Below, in pieces: positions 53,554-63,478 of a DNA stretch of 64,000 bases. This DNA is from Listeria booriae (GTDB lineage: Bacteria; Bacillota; Bacilli; Lactobacillales; Listeriaceae): assembly GCF_000766865.1 (NCBI RefSeq), contig NZ_JNFA01000024.1:124001-188000 (forward strand), given 5' to 3'. The notes under the pieces were generated by a model, which worked only from the letters and a program-made list of their open reading frames with translations, ran no database searches and was not told the origin of the DNA. Position 1 is the stretch's first letter, and each line of letters begins with the position of its first letter. Both the position numbers and the translations under genes were made by a program.

Positions 53554-54384
53554 ATGAAAATAAGCAAAATATTGAATAATAATGCAGTGGTTGTCATGGA
53601 CGGAGACCAAGAAAAAATCGCGATTGGCGCCGGTATTGCTTTTCAGAAAAAAAGAAATGATATTGTCAACGTGAACAAAATCGAAAAAATGTTCATCATG
53701 GCAGAAGAAAATGAACGTTTTCAGCAGTTATTACAACATATTAGCGAGGAATACTTTGTCGTTTCGGAGGAGATTATCTCGTACGCCGAAGCCACATTAG
53801 GAAGTAAACTAAGCGAACATATTCATATTGCGCTGACGGATCACATCGCTTTTTCCATTGAGCGTCTAAAAGAAGGCATCATTCTTAAAAATAAGCTGTT
53901 AAGCGAGATCAAAGTGCTCTACGATACGGAATTCAAAATCGGTTTATGGGCAGTCGCACTTATTAAAGAACGCTTTCAAATGGACATTCCAATCGACGAA
54001 GCCGCGTATATCGCCTTACATATTCACACTGCAAAAATGGGGGCAAGCGATATTCACGAAACGGTGCGTCAAGCAACGATTATCTCAAGCATGGTGCAAG
54101 TCATTACGGACGAATTGCAAATCGATTTATCCGAACACGATATTGCCTACCAACGCTTGATTACACATCTACGTTTTGTTTTGAATCGTGTCGATCAACG
54201 GGAGCTGCATACGATGGATGTAGAAATGTTAAACATGATTAAAAGCAAGTTTGAATTTAGTTTTAATACCGCAAGAAAAGTAGCTGATTTGTTACGGGAG
54301 GACTATAACAAAGTGTTGCCAGATGCGGAATTAGGATATATAGCGCTACATGTTGAGCGTTTGCAAAGTTTTTGGGAAAAATAA
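53554..54384 (+). CDS. glcT: BglG/GlcT-family transcription antiterminator
   Basis: 276 residues from ATG 53554 (GGGGAGG upstream). RNA-binding CAT domain (KISKILNNNAVVVMDGDQEKIAIGAGIAF, 1-55), then PRD1 (about 65-170, AEATLGSKLSEHIHIALTDHIAFSIER) and PRD2 (about 175-276, LRFVLNRVDQ, GYIALHVERL). Phosphorylation of PRD histidines by PTS proteins normally sets activity. The RAT in the operon leader is the obvious target. GlcT is preferred over LicT because of the RAT sequence. Confidence 0.88.
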   Translation: MKISKILNNNAVVVMDGDQEKIAIGAGIAFQKKRNDIVNVNKIEKMFIMAEENERFQQLLQHISEEYFVVSEEIISYAEATLGSKLSEHIHIALTDHIAFSIERLKEGIILKNKLLSEIKVLYDTEFKIGLWAVALIKERFQMDIPIDEAAYIALHIHTAKMGASDIHETVRQATIISSMVQVITDELQIDLSEHDIAYQRLITHLRFVLNRVDQRELHTMDVEMLNMIKSKFEFSFNTARKVADLLREDYNKVLPDAELGYIALHVERLQSFWEK

Positions 54385-54402
54385 TTTTTAGGAGGAATAG
54401 GA

Positions 54403-54876
54403 ATGGATGTTTTAAAAAGATTTGCCGTTGGTGCAGTGTATCCAGTTGTTGCATTAATTATTATCGGTATTTTTTGGATAGCACAACTAAGCGGTTTGAA
54501 GGCAATGGATTCTATTTATAATGGCCTTATCTTGATGTTCCCACTTGTCGTTTCAATCGGGATTGCAATCGGAATGTCAAAAGACCAAAGTGGAGCCGCA
54601 GCGCTTGCTGGTGCAGTCGGTTGGTTAGTATACGGAGCGGTTATTGTTTCACTGAACTATCCGAAAGACGGGGCGTTTAATCCAACGACAATGTCTGCGA
54701 ACTTTAACTTTTTAAGCGGTATTTATATGGGGATTACTGCTGGACTTCTTTATAACCGGTTTTATAATATTCGTTTGCCAGAATGGTTGGCATTTTTCGG
54801 AGGACGGCGTTTCGTTCCGATTATTACTGCTGTCGTAGCACTCTTTATTGGGGCATTCGTTGCGGCAATATTCTAA
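54403..54876 (+). CDS. Half-length PTS EIIC-like membrane protein
   Basis: 157 residues, about five membrane segments. YNGLILMFPLVVSIGIAIGMSKDQSGAAALAGAVGWLVY aligns with LLFAIGISIGLSKDNSGAAGLNGALVYF of the next gene, and FGGRRFVPIITAVVALFIGA with DGKHLAIIVNAVAALLLVA. It thus covers only the N-terminal half of a glucose-family EIIC, without substrate-binding C-terminal half or EIIB. It has its own AGGAGG and an intact frame. It could be a decayed duplicate, or a partner subunit. Confidence 0.75.
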   Translation: MDVLKRFAVGAVYPVVALIIIGIFWIAQLSGLKAMDSIYNGLILMFPLVVSIGIAIGMSKDQSGAAALAGAVGWLVYGAVIVSLNYPKDGAFNPTTMSANFNFLSGIYMGITAGLLYNRFYNIRLPEWLAFFGGRRFVPIITAVVALFIGAFVAAIF

Positions 54877-54904
54877 AGATATAGAATAGAATGGAGGAGA
54901 AAAA

Positions 54905-56362
54905 ATGTTAGGTGGACTACAAAAAGTTGGGAAAGCCCTGATGTTACCGATCGCCGTATTACCGGCAGCGGGACTGTTAAACCGTCTTGGGGCGGACGAT
55001 GTTTTCAATGTACCTTTTATTCATGCTGGTGGAGCTGCGTTATTTGATTTTCTAGCATTACTTTTTGCAATTGGTATTTCTATCGGTCTTTCTAAAGATA
55101 ATAGTGGGGCTGCTGGTCTGAATGGGGCACTTGTTTACTTTATTTTGAACTTCGGGGTTATCGGTGTTAACGATAGCATCGCAATGGGTGTATTCGCTGG
55201 TTTCATCGCTGGTTTATGCGCGCCTATTTTATATAACAAACTGTATGACAAAAAGCCTTTCGGAAATCAAACGTTTTTTGATGGGAAGCATTTAGCGATT
55301 ATTGTGAATGCAGTTGCGGCCTTGTTGCTTGTAGCCATCTTCGGCTGGTGCTGGCCAACGATTCAAGATTGGTTAGACTTATTGAACGGCTGGATTACAA
55401 GTGCGGGCGCGTTTGGTGCTGGTGTGTTTGGCTTACTAAACCGTGGCTTGATTCCAACTGGTTTGCATCACGTATTGAACTCGTATTTATGGTTTGCCTA
55501 TGGCGACTACACAAATCCAGTGACTGGTGTTACTGCGACAGGGGATATTAACCGTTTCTTCGCGGGCGATCCAACAGCTGGAACGTTCCAAGTTGGTTTT
55601 TTCCCAATCATGATGTTCGCCCTTCCAGGTGCAGCGCTTGCAATGACGCTTGCCGCTAAAAAGAACAAACGAAAAGAAGTCGGTGGGATGATGTTCTCCC
55701 TTGCCTTCACAGCCTTTTTAACAGGTATTACAGAACCAATCGAGTTTACATTTATGTTCATCGCGCCGTTCTTGTACGGTATTCATGCCGTATTAACAGG
55801 TGTATCGATGTACATTACGAACTTGCTCGGCATTAAGCTCGGATTTACCTTTAGTGCCGGTTTCATTGACTTTGCGCTCAACTTTACGAAGGGGACAAAG
55901 GCGTGGATGCTCGTCCCAATTGGGCTCGTGTTCGCGGTCGTGTACTTCTTCCTATTCTACTTCATCATCAAAAAATTCAACTTGAAAACACCAGGTCGTG
56001 AAGATGAGTCAGAATTAGAGTTGGCAGCAGAAATGGACAACGTTGGCGTACAAGAAGCAGCCGCAGCATTAGGCTCATCGGAAGCAGATTTCCCAGTTGG
56101 TGGCGAAAAACGCGATAAGTACGAAGTGATGGCAGTCGGCTATTTAGCAGGCCTGGGCGGTCCAGACAACCTTGTTAAAGTGGACAACTGTACAACGCGC
56201 TTACGTTTACAAGTCAAAGATTCCGAACTGCTAAACGAAGCCCAATTGAAAAAATCAGGCGCACGAGGCGTCGTAAAACTAAACAAAGAAAACGTTCAAA
56301 TCATCGTTGGCGCAGACGTCGAGTTTGTGGCAGACAAAATGCATGATTTAACTGGGAAATAA
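54905..56362 (+). CDS. PTS EIICB, glucose/N-acetylglucosamine family
   Basis: 485 residues. EIIC domain about 1-375 with roughly ten membrane segments, RGLIPTGLHHVLNSYLWFAYGDY and GITEPIEFTFMFIAPFLYG (substrate site). A linker follows, then EIIB about 410-485 with the phosphorylated Cys in KVDNCTTRLRL. Lacks its own EIIA, supplied by the gene at 53.0 kb. NagE/PtsG branch; glucose or GlcNAc cannot be told apart here. Confidence 0.92.
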   Translation: MLGGLQKVGKALMLPIAVLPAAGLLNRLGADDVFNVPFIHAGGAALFDFLALLFAIGISIGLSKDNSGAAGLNGALVYFILNFGVIGVNDSIAMGVFAGFIAGLCAPILYNKLYDKKPFGNQTFFDGKHLAIIVNAVAALLLVAIFGWCWPTIQDWLDLLNGWITSAGAFGAGVFGLLNRGLIPTGLHHVLNSYLWFAYGDYTNPVTGVTATGDINRFFAGDPTAGTFQVGFFPIMMFALPGAALAMTLAAKKNKRKEVGGMMFSLAFTAFLTGITEPIEFTFMFIAPFLYGIHAVLTGVSMYITNLLGIKLGFTFSAGFIDFALNFTKGTKAWMLVPIGLVFAVVYFFLFYFIIKKFNLKTPGREDESELELAAEMDNVGVQEAAAALGSSEADFPVGGEKRDKYEVMAVGYLAGLGGPDNLVKVDNCTTRLRLQVKDSELLNEAQLKKSGARGVVKLNKENVQIIVGADVEFVADKMHDLTGK

Positions 56363-56369
56363 ATAAAAG

Positions 56370-56420
56370 GCGAGAAAGCATTATTTTGCGAAGTGGCAGA
56401 GTAATGCTTTTCGTTTCTTT
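56370..56420 (+). terminator. PTS operon terminator
   Basis: Stem CGAGAAAGCATTA / GTAATGCTTTTCG followed by TTTCTTTT. Confidence 0.75.
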
Positions 56421-56477
56421 TAAGAAGAAATTAGGATAAAATAATACATAAGAATAGAGAAAAAGGAGTGGGAGTCC

Positions 56478-57170
56478 GTGGTTTTAGAAGTTATCGTAGA
56501 AAATCTTCGTGAGGCGTCACAAGCAGAGCATTTTGGAGTAGACCGATTGGAAGTCGTTTCGGCAATTAGTGAAGGTGGTTTAACGCCAAGTTACGGTGTT
56601 ATAAAGCAAATTACGGAGAATATTAAAGTACCGGCGATGATTATGATTCGTCCGCACAGTCATTCGTTTTACTACGACGATTATGATATCGCGATTATGC
56701 AAGAAGATATTATCATGGCAAACGAACTCGGTGCACAGGGCATTGTTTTCGGCGCTTTAACAAAAGCTGGAGATATTGACCGCGATTTATTAGAAAACGT
56801 CATCGATTGGAAAGGCGATATGGATTTAACGTTCCACCGAGCGATTGAAGATGCGCGAGACATTGATCAAGCTTACTTAGAACTTCGCGAATACGGCAAT
56901 GACATCACACAAATTTTAACTTCAGGTGGTGGCGCAAAAGCAACAGACTCGATAGATCGCTTAGCACAGTGGATTGCTGACGGCAAAAAGGACAGCAGCT
57001 CCTTTGAAATTTTGGTAGGTAGCGGCGTGACGACAGAAAATATCGCGTTATTACATGAAACCCTGCAAAACAGACAATATCACGTTGGCGGCGGCGCACG
57101 AATCGACGGCGACTTTAGCAAAGGGCTGGATTTAGCAAAAGTAAAAGCTTTGCAAGAAGCGATAAAATAA
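56478..57170 (+). CDS. cutC: CutC family protein
   Basis: 230 residues, TIM barrel. VLEVIVENLREASQAEHFGVDRLEVVSAISEGGLTPS, MIRPHSHSFYY, TFHRAIEDARD and ILTSGGG are the CutC blocks. Once linked to copper tolerance, its reaction is unsettled. GTG start with AGGAG 9 bases upstream. A hairpin with T6 (57180-57208) follows. Confidence 0.9.
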   Translation: MVLEVIVENLREASQAEHFGVDRLEVVSAISEGGLTPSYGVIKQITENIKVPAMIMIRPHSHSFYYDDYDIAIMQEDIIMANELGAQGIVFGALTKAGDIDRDLLENVIDWKGDMDLTFHRAIEDARDIDQAYLELREYGNDITQILTSGGGAKATDSIDRLAQWIADGKKDSSSFEILVGSGVTTENIALLHETLQNRQYHVGGGARIDGDFSKGLDLAKVKALQEAIK

Positions 57171-57276
57171 AAGGAAGAAGCCGAATCAGATTGGTTCGGT
57201 TTTTTACTTGATTTAACTGTACCAGGCTATTTATTTAAGCTATAATGGGAAAAGAATAACTAATGAGGTGGAAAAG

Positions 57277-58155
57277 TTGATAAATATGATTGGAACGGCG
57301 CAAACGATGACCGTTATTGCAAAAGAAGAAGAGGCGTTTGTATTAGAAAAGCGCGGAGAACAAGTGAAACTGCCATTTACGAATGCGGCAAATTTGAATT
57401 TAGCTGTTGGCGACACGGAAACAGTGTTTATTTATCGTGATTATGACCATGAAATTGTGGCAACGACAATTATTCCAAAAATCCAAGTGGGACGTTATGC
57501 TTGGGGGACGGTGACGGATGTCCGAAAAGATTTAGGCGTATTCGTCGATATCGGCATTCCGAAAGATGTAGTCGTTTCAATGGACGACATGCCAGCGTTA
57601 AACCATCTGTGGCCCAAAAAAGGCGACCGCTTAATGATTGCACTACGCGTAGACGAGAAGGATCGCATTTGGGGTGTGCTAGGCGAAGAACACGAATTCA
57701 AAGCCATCGCAACCAAGGCCACACAAGACATGTTCAATAAAAACGTGACAGGAACAGTGTATCGTCTTCTAAAAGTCGGCACGTTCGTAATTACAGAGGA
57801 TTTCCATATCGGATTTATACACGAAAGCGAGCGCACATCAGAACCTCGCGTTGGTGAAAAACTAGAAGCACGAGTTATCGCAGTAAAACCAGACGGCACA
57901 CTAAACCTATCATTACGCGGCCGTGTGCACGAAGTATTAAGCGATGACGCCGAAATGATTTTAACATATCTAAGAAGCGTTGGCGGCAAAATGCCATTCG
58001 GCGACAAATCCGACCCCGACGCAATCCGCGCTAAATTTGGCGTAAGCAAGGCCCAATTTAAACGCGCCCTTGGAACCCTAATGAAAGAACGCCGCATCAA
58101 ACAAGAAGAAGGCTTCACCTACCTTATCGAAAAAGAAGAAACACCAGAAGCTTAA
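57277..58155 (+). CDS. cvfB: CvfB/YitL-like S1-domain RNA-binding protein
   Basis: About 292 residues. Several S1-like domains (about 1-60, 65-135, 145-215) and a C-terminal winged helix (AKFGVSKAQFKRALGTLMKERRIKQEE). VGRYAWGTVTDVRKDLGVFVDIG and LNLSLRGR are S1 features. The Staphylococcus homologue affects virulence gene expression through RNA. Start TTG 57277 suits the GAGGTGG site; GTG 57268 lies within it. Confidence 0.88.
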   Translation: MINMIGTAQTMTVIAKEEEAFVLEKRGEQVKLPFTNAANLNLAVGDTETVFIYRDYDHEIVATTIIPKIQVGRYAWGTVTDVRKDLGVFVDIGIPKDVVVSMDDMPALNHLWPKKGDRLMIALRVDEKDRIWGVLGEEHEFKAIATKATQDMFNKNVTGTVYRLLKVGTFVITEDFHIGFIHESERTSEPRVGEKLEARVIAVKPDGTLNLSLRGRVHEVLSDDAEMILTYLRSVGGKMPFGDKSDPDAIRAKFGVSKAQFKRALGTLMKERRIKQEEGFTYLIEKEETPEA

Positions 58156-58225
58156 CCTAATACCAAAGCAAAACATATGGGTTAAAAAAGGATGATCCAC
58201 AAAAAAAGATGTAGCCGCTACACAT

Positions 58226-58343
58226 CGATGATTCAGGATGTTCAGAATCGAGGCAAAAGCGAGCACCGAAGCGGAATGTACGACCTGTACATGAGCATCG
58301 GAGCGGAGCTTTTAACGAAGAAGCTGGACATCCTGAATCATCG
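58226..58343. repeat. Long-palindrome intergenic element
   Basis: A perfect 16-base inverted repeat CGATGATTCAGGATGT (58226-58241) / ACATCCTGAATCATCG (58328-58343) encloses 86 bases with an inner TGTAC / GTACA pair (near 58276-58291). The inner GAGCATCGG...GAGCTTTTAAC segment resembles the reverse complement of 2531-2556. The gap 58156-58497 otherwise contains only the liaF promoter region. Confidence 0.75.
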
Positions 58344-58497
58344 AATTTAAGACTTGAGAACTAGTGAGAACTCCAGCCAAAGCGGCTGTTGTCGCTCCGC
58401 CAAACTATTTATAATAGGAACAGAAGCTAATTTTCTAGTACCCGTTCCTTGAGGTTTGGTTAACTCAAAAAATGAACAACGAAGGGGGTGTATTCAG

Positions 58498-59211
58498 ATG
58501 AAAAAATTAGAAGGTTCGTTTATTTTCTTGTTTTTAGTATTAGTTGCTGTCGGCATTGCTTTTGAAATGCTTTTTAGATGGGAATTGCTTGTTTTGTTTG
58601 CGATTGGTATTTGTTTCTTGTTCACATCGCGTAAAGAAGGCATCCCGAAAAAGAAAGCTCGGACAAGGCTTTTTATTGCTGCGGTATTTATTTTGATTTC
58701 GGTATTATTAACGGCGACATTTAAAATCGGTTTAGTCGTTGCTGGTATTTTTGCGGTTTATTATTATATTAGTCGGAAACGTGCGCCGCAACTGTTGATG
58801 GTGAAGACGAAAGAGACAGCAGAGAACAACAATCCGCGTAACACGTTTATTCGCAATCAATGGTTTGGTAATCAGCGGGTGCTAGACGTTGTATATGAAT
58901 GGGATGATATTAATATTCAGACTGGAATCGGTGACACGATTATTGATCTTGGCAACACGGTTTTGCCAACAGGAGAGAGCGTTGTGTTAATTCGGAGCTT
59001 CTCTGGGAAAATTCGCTTGCTCGTGCCGTTTGACTTAGGTATTTGTCTGGAGCACTCCGCGATTTTCGGTCATTTGCAGTATGATAAGGAAAGTACGATT
59101 GTCCAAAATGACACGATTAAGATTTACTCGGATAATTATGAGAAAGCACCGCGTAAGGTGAAAATTATTACGTCGGTTGTGCTTGGAGATTTAGAGGTGA
59201 TTCGACTATGA
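58498..59211 (+). CDS. liaF: LiaF-like membrane protein (LiaRS inhibitor)
   Basis: 237 residues from ATG 58498 (AAGGGGGTG upstream). Four N-terminal membrane segments (within residues 5-95), then the cytoplasmic DUF2154 domain with IGDTIIDLGNTVLPTGESVVLIRSFSGKIRLLVP. In relatives LiaF holds the kinase LiaS inactive until cell-wall stress. Overlaps liaS by 4 bases. Confidence 0.92.
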   Translation: MKKLEGSFIFLFLVLVAVGIAFEMLFRWELLVLFAIGICFLFTSRKEGIPKKKARTRLFIAAVFILISVLLTATFKIGLVVAGIFAVYYYISRKRAPQLLMVKTKETAENNNPRNTFIRNQWFGNQRVLDVVYEWDDINIQTGIGDTIIDLGNTVLPTGESVVLIRSFSGKIRLLVPFDLGICLEHSAIFGHLQYDKESTIVQNDTIKIYSDNYEKAPRKVKIITSVVLGDLEVIRL

Positions 59212-60260
59212 CATTCACGCGTATCTCGATGGCAACAACGACGGCTTTATTACTGTTAGCAACGCTTGGAACGACTTTGGTTTATCAGACGGGAAGCAAG
59301 ATGTCTTGGTATGACTTATTAATAGGTCAGAAGATTTTTTACTTGCCGTTTATTGTTTTTATCGTGTTGATGGCGATTTCGATTGGCTTGATTGTTGGGG
59401 CTGTCATTGGCTACATCATTAAGCGGAAGTTCGAAGCCATTGATTTTTCATTGCGGTTATTGGAACAAGGCGAGCTTGAGAAGCGTTCGGCAGACGAGGA
59501 AGACACATACGCCGAAATTCAGCAAGTCTACAAGCAAATTGATCGATTACGTGATAAAATGAAAGCACAGACTGTGATGACACAAGAAATTGCGAATGAG
59601 CGCGCCGAAACGACAGGCCAGTCAAAAGAAGCTATTTTGGCAGAAGAACGGCACCGGATTGCGCGGGAATTGCATGATTCGGTCAGCCAGCAGTTGTTTG
59701 CAGCGATGATGCTTTTATCGGCATTAAACGAGCAAAGCGAGAAAAACGCCACGCCAACGATGCAGAAACAATTGAAAATGGTAGAATCTATCGTCAACGA
59801 ATCACAATCCGAGATGCGCGCGCTGTTACTTCATTTACGCCCAATCCAGCTAGAAGGCAAGTCGCTAAAAACCGGAATTGAGCAGTTACTAAAAGAATTA
59901 ACGACAAAATTACCAATCAAAGTTGAATGGCAAATCGAGGACATTTCTTTCCAAAAAGGAATTGAAGATCATTTATTCCGTATTGTTCAGGAATTGTTAT
60001 CGAATACATTGCGCCACTCCAAAGCCAATTTACTAGAAGTGCGCATGATTGTAATTGATAATTTAGTGGTACTAAAAGTGGTTGATGATGGTGTTGGTTT
60101 TGATATGAACAAAGTACAGACAGGCTCTTATGGCTTGCAAAATATGCGTGAACGGGTGGCTGAATTTGGTGGCTCGATTAAGATCATTAGTTTCCCTAAG
60201 AAGGGAACGAGTGTGGAAATTAAAATACCACTGTTGAAAAAGGATGTGGACAGCGAATGA
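59208..60260 (+). CDS. liaS: Histidine kinase LiaS
   Basis: 350 residues. Two membrane helices (about 8-26 and 46-72) with a very short extracellular loop, a HAMP-like coil, HisKA_3 with H156 ([20 protein letters not shown]) and a HATPase domain ([31 protein letters not shown]). Senses cell-envelope stress. Overlaps both neighbours by 4 bases. Confidence 0.94.
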   Translation: MTFTRISMATTTALLLLATLGTTLVYQTGSKMSWYDLLIGQKIFYLPFIVFIVLMAISIGLIVGAVIGYIIKRKFEAIDFSLRLLEQGELEKRSADEEDTYAEIQQVYKQIDRLRDKMKAQTVMTQEIANERAETTGQSKEAILAEERHRIARELHDSVSQQLFAAMMLLSALNEQSEKNATPTMQKQLKMVESIVNESQSEMRALLLHLRPIQLEGKSLKTGIEQLLKELTTKLPIKVEWQIEDISFQKGIEDHLFRIVQELLSNTLRHSKANLLEVRMIVIDNLVVLKVVDDGVGFDMNKVQTGSYGLQNMRERVAEFGGSIKIISFPKKGTSVEIKIPLLKKDVDSE

Positions 60261-60895
60261 TAAAAGTATTACTAGTTGACGATCATGAAATGGTACGCAT
60301 TGGCGTTTCGGCGTATCTTTCCGTACAAGATGATATGGAAGTTGTTGGCGAGGCGGAAAATGGTCGTGAAGGCGTAGAGCTTGCGATGAAATTGCGCCCA
60401 GATATTATTTTAATGGACTTAGTAATGGATGAAATGGATGGCATTGAAGCGACAAAAGAAATTATGCGTCAATGGAAGACCGCCAAAATTATTATTGTAA
60501 CGAGCTTTATTGATGATGAGAAAGTATACCCTGCGCTTGAAGCTGGTGCGTCGAGTTACATGTTGAAAACATCGACTGCTGGCGAAATTGCGGATGCTAT
60601 TCGTGCTACATACGGCGGGGACTCGGTTTTAGAACCGGAAGTGACGGGCAAGATGATGCAGCGCTTGACGGCGAAACCGGAGAAGAATTTACATGATGAT
60701 TTAACGAATCGTGAAAATGAAATTTTGCTACTCATTGCAGAAGGGAAGTCCAACCAAGAAATCGCGGACGAACTTTTTATTACACTCAAAACAGTGAAAA
60801 CGCATGTCAGCAATATTTTATCGAAGTTGGACGTACAAGACCGTACACAAGCGGCGATTTATGCGTTTAAACATGACCTAGTGGAAAAAGAGTAA
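60257..60895 (+). CDS. liaR: Response regulator LiaR
   Basis: 212 residues, NarL/LuxR type. Receiver with D54 ([13 protein letters not shown]), Lys in [11 protein letters not shown], and a C-terminal LuxR helix-turn-helix ([40 protein letters not shown]). Target genes, often including liaIH or telA-like genes, are not seen in this window. Confidence 0.94.
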   Translation: MIKVLLVDDHEMVRIGVSAYLSVQDDMEVVGEAENGREGVELAMKLRPDIILMDLVMDEMDGIEATKEIMRQWKTAKIIIVTSFIDDEKVYPALEAGASSYMLKTSTAGEIADAIRATYGGDSVLEPEVTGKMMQRLTAKPEKNLHDDLTNRENEILLLIAEGKSNQEIADELFITLKTVKTHVSNILSKLDVQDRTQAAIYAFKHDLVEKE

Positions 60896-60912
60896 GGAGG
60901 CGGATTGCTGCG

Positions 60913-61572
60913 ATGAAAGAAGGCTTTGCAGTTATTGGTTTAGGACGTTTCGGCGGCAGCATTTGTAAATCGCTTGTTGAGCAAGGGATGGAAGTGCTGG
61001 CCATCGATTCCAATGAGGAGCGAGTGAACGAATTCATGTCGATTGCGACACATGCCGTGATTTGTAATTCGACGGACGAAAATGCGTTGCGCCAACTCGG
61101 TATTCGTAATTTTGAACATGTGATTGTGTCGATTGGTGAAGATATTCAATCCAGTATTTTAACGACGCTGATTTTAAAAGAAATGGGCGTGAAATACGTT
61201 ACAGCCAAGGCAACCAACGATAAACACGCCAAGCTACTCGACAAAATTGGAGCGGATCGGGTTGTCCATCCAGAGCGCGATATGGGTCGACGCATTGCGC
61301 ATTATATTGTTTCTAAAAACATGCTGGATTATTTGGAACTATCCGATGAGTACAGCTTGGTCGAAATTTCCGTTTCGAATCGTCGTTTTCTCGGCAAAAG
61401 CTTACACGAACTCGATTTTCGAAACACATTCGGCGTCAACATTGTAGGTATTAAGCGCGACAAACAAATGATTATCACACCCGAAGCAAATGATGTCTTG
61501 CAGTCCAGCGACATTTTGATTGTGATTGGTAGCGATGACGATATCGAACGATTGCAAGAACAAATTCAATAA
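60913..61572 (+). CDS. ktrC: Ktr potassium uptake regulatory subunit
   Basis: 219 residues. RCK_N Rossmann domain (FAVIGLGRFGGSICKSL, acidic VLAIDSNEERV) and RCK_C (SLVEISVSNRRFLGKSLHELDFRN). Gates the KtrB/D channel; RCK_C of Listeria and relatives binds c-di-AMP. No ktrB/D nearby, typical of ktrC loci. AAGGAGGCG precedes the ATG. Confidence 0.92.
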   Translation: MKEGFAVIGLGRFGGSICKSLVEQGMEVLAIDSNEERVNEFMSIATHAVICNSTDENALRQLGIRNFEHVIVSIGEDIQSSILTTLILKEMGVKYVTAKATNDKHAKLLDKIGADRVVHPERDMGRRIAHYIVSKNMLDYLELSDEYSLVEISVSNRRFLGKSLHELDFRNTFGVNIVGIKRDKQMIITPEANDVLQSSDILIVIGSDDDIERLQEQIQ

Positions 61573-61735
61573 AGTAAGGAGGCGAAGTAGCGATTTTGTG
61601 CTAAGCCTTTTTATTTTGGACTTTTTTGTCTAATTGGCGCGAAATAAGGGTAAAGAAGAAACAACTATCGGAAAAATACAATGTGTGATAAAATTTCTAA
61701 GTAATACAAACTATAAAAAGAAGGGACAACATAGA

Positions 61736-62647
61736 ATGAAAAAATTAGTATTAGCAAAACTGGGAATTAAGGGATTAATACATATGCTCCAAGTCTTTGT
61801 TTTTTCGGTTATTTGTGTGTTTGTCCACACAGTACTTGTCCCGCAACTCGTCGGACTTCTTCCTATCGCGCTTTTAATGGGGATTATTTCTATCCAACCA
61901 ACAAGCGGTTTCACGAAAAAAGCGATGTCGAAAATCGGTATGATGTTTGCCGCGGCCTGTCTTATCGTTGGCGTATCATCCACATTTTTTGATACGAGTG
62001 TGTATGTTTATTTTGTCGTGATGGTGATTGCGTTACTTGTGATTAACTTTTTGATGCCGCAAAAATATATGGTTATCACGATGGCAGTTGGAACGGCGTT
62101 GTTCTTCCTCGATACATCGGATATGAGTGTGCCGTATTGGGTTGTGCTGATTATCGCCCTCATTGACGTTGCCGTTTTCTTCGTAGTTGTCCGCCTCATT
62201 GTTCATTTCATCCATATTCCAATCGAGAAAATGATCCAAATGATGATGAAACAAACAATGGGCCTATTTCAAAAAGAACTACAAACCATGCTCGTAAAAG
62301 GCGAAAAAGGTCGACCAAAACCATTGTACGGTATTTTCGTCCAGTCCCAAATGCTGATTCGTGAATACGCGAATGGCAAAAATAAAAATGAGGGACACGT
62401 TGCTATTTATCAAAAGACGCTAGCTTCGTATTTACGTGTCTATTTTAGTTTAACGACGATATCAGAATTGGAACAATATCAAGTAAGCGCAGCAAAGGCG
62501 AAGGATTTAGCCAGCCTTGGTTTTCAAAACGTTCCTGTAAGCCAGACGGAAGATCCAATTTTAACGTTTCATCTTGGTGAATATGTAGAGGGAATGCGCG
62601 AAATAAGGACAAGTTTAGAAACGCTTAAAGGGGGGCAAGCAGGATGA
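61736..62647 (+). CDS. FUSC/aromatic-acid-exporter-like membrane protein (first of pair)
   Basis: 303 residues from ATG 61736 (AAGGG upstream), with about six membrane segments in residues 10-170, then a soluble helical half (IPIEKMIQMMMKQTMGLFQKEL). This half-size layout resembles ArAE/FUSC transporters. It overlaps the next gene by 4 bases. Substrate unknown. Bases 61573-61735 hold a promoter-like AT-rich stretch and no gene. Confidence 0.7.
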   Translation: MKKLVLAKLGIKGLIHMLQVFVFSVICVFVHTVLVPQLVGLLPIALLMGIISIQPTSGFTKKAMSKIGMMFAAACLIVGVSSTFFDTSVYVYFVVMVIALLVINFLMPQKYMVITMAVGTALFFLDTSDMSVPYWVVLIIALIDVAVFFVVVRLIVHFIHIPIEKMIQMMMKQTMGLFQKELQTMLVKGEKGRPKPLYGIFVQSQMLIREYANGKNKNEGHVAIYQKTLASYLRVYFSLTTISELEQYQVSAAKAKDLASLGFQNVPVSQTEDPILTFHLGEYVEGMREIRTSLETLKGGQAG

Positions 62648-63477
62648 AAACAACATGGAAAGAACGTTTAGCGTTAGATCCTCGTGTCGCCAAGGTTTTG
62701 CTTAGTCTGCTAATTTGTGTGTTATTGTATCCGTTTTTTGGGAAGTATATTGTGTATCCGACCTATGTCTTTAATGCGATTTACATCACGGCGCAGTTAA
62801 CGAAAGGTGCGACGTATAAATCGAGTATGGAGCGGATTTTTGGGACGATTCTTGGTGGGTTAACGGGTGTTTTCTTTTATTTCTTGTTGCCGGATAATCA
62901 CTTTTTGATGATTCCGATTGGTGCAACGATTGCCGTATTATGGGGTTATTTATTTGTTGGTAAGTTTACGCCAGTTATTGCGGTTATTACGGTGATGGTG
63001 CTTGTCGGTAAAGGCGAGGGCGAGCCAGTGCTCTATATTAACAACCGGATGATTGATACGTTAATTGGTCTAACAATTGGTTTTATTATTTACGCGCTGT
63101 ATCCGAAGAAAAAAACGGAGATGAATCAGATTTTTAATCATCACGCCAAAGCTTGTTTTGCGCAGATTGGGGCCATCCGGGCGAAGTACGCGAACAAGGA
63201 AAATATGCATGATGATTTAATGGCGGCTTGGAAGGCATTGCAGGCGCTGAAGCAAGAACGGACGAAAATCGTAGATGATAGCAGTTTTGTTCCGAAAATT
63301 GAAGAAGCCGAGCCGATGTTGTCGCTGATTCATGATTTGGAGCAGATGTTGCAGAACATGGAAGTGCTGTACCACCATCCAGAAATAGACGGTGAAGTGC
63401 AAGAAGTGCTTGCATTCCATGAACAAATTTTTGAGAAATTATACGTGAAAACAGAACAAAAAATACAAGCAATATAA
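62644..63477 (+). CDS. FUSC/aromatic-acid-exporter-like membrane protein (second of pair)
   Basis: 277 residues, about six membrane segments within 15-155, then a helical cytoplasmic domain. TAQLTKGATYKSSMERIFGTILGGLTGVFFYFLL and NRMIDTLIGLTIGFIIYALYPKK are family blocks of aromatic acid exporter/FUSC proteins. The tight overlap with the previous gene suggests a heteromer. Substrate unknown. Confidence 0.78.
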   Translation: MKTTWKERLALDPRVAKVLLSLLICVLLYPFFGKYIVYPTYVFNAIYITAQLTKGATYKSSMERIFGTILGGLTGVFFYFLLPDNHFLMIPIGATIAVLWGYLFVGKFTPVIAVITVMVLVGKGEGEPVLYINNRMIDTLIGLTIGFIIYALYPKKKTEMNQIFNHHAKACFAQIGAIRAKYANKENMHDDLMAAWKALQALKQERTKIVDDSSFVPKIEEAEPMLSLIHDLEQMLQNMEVLYHHPEIDGEVQEVLAFHEQIFEKLYVKTEQKIQAI

Positions 63478-63478
63478 G

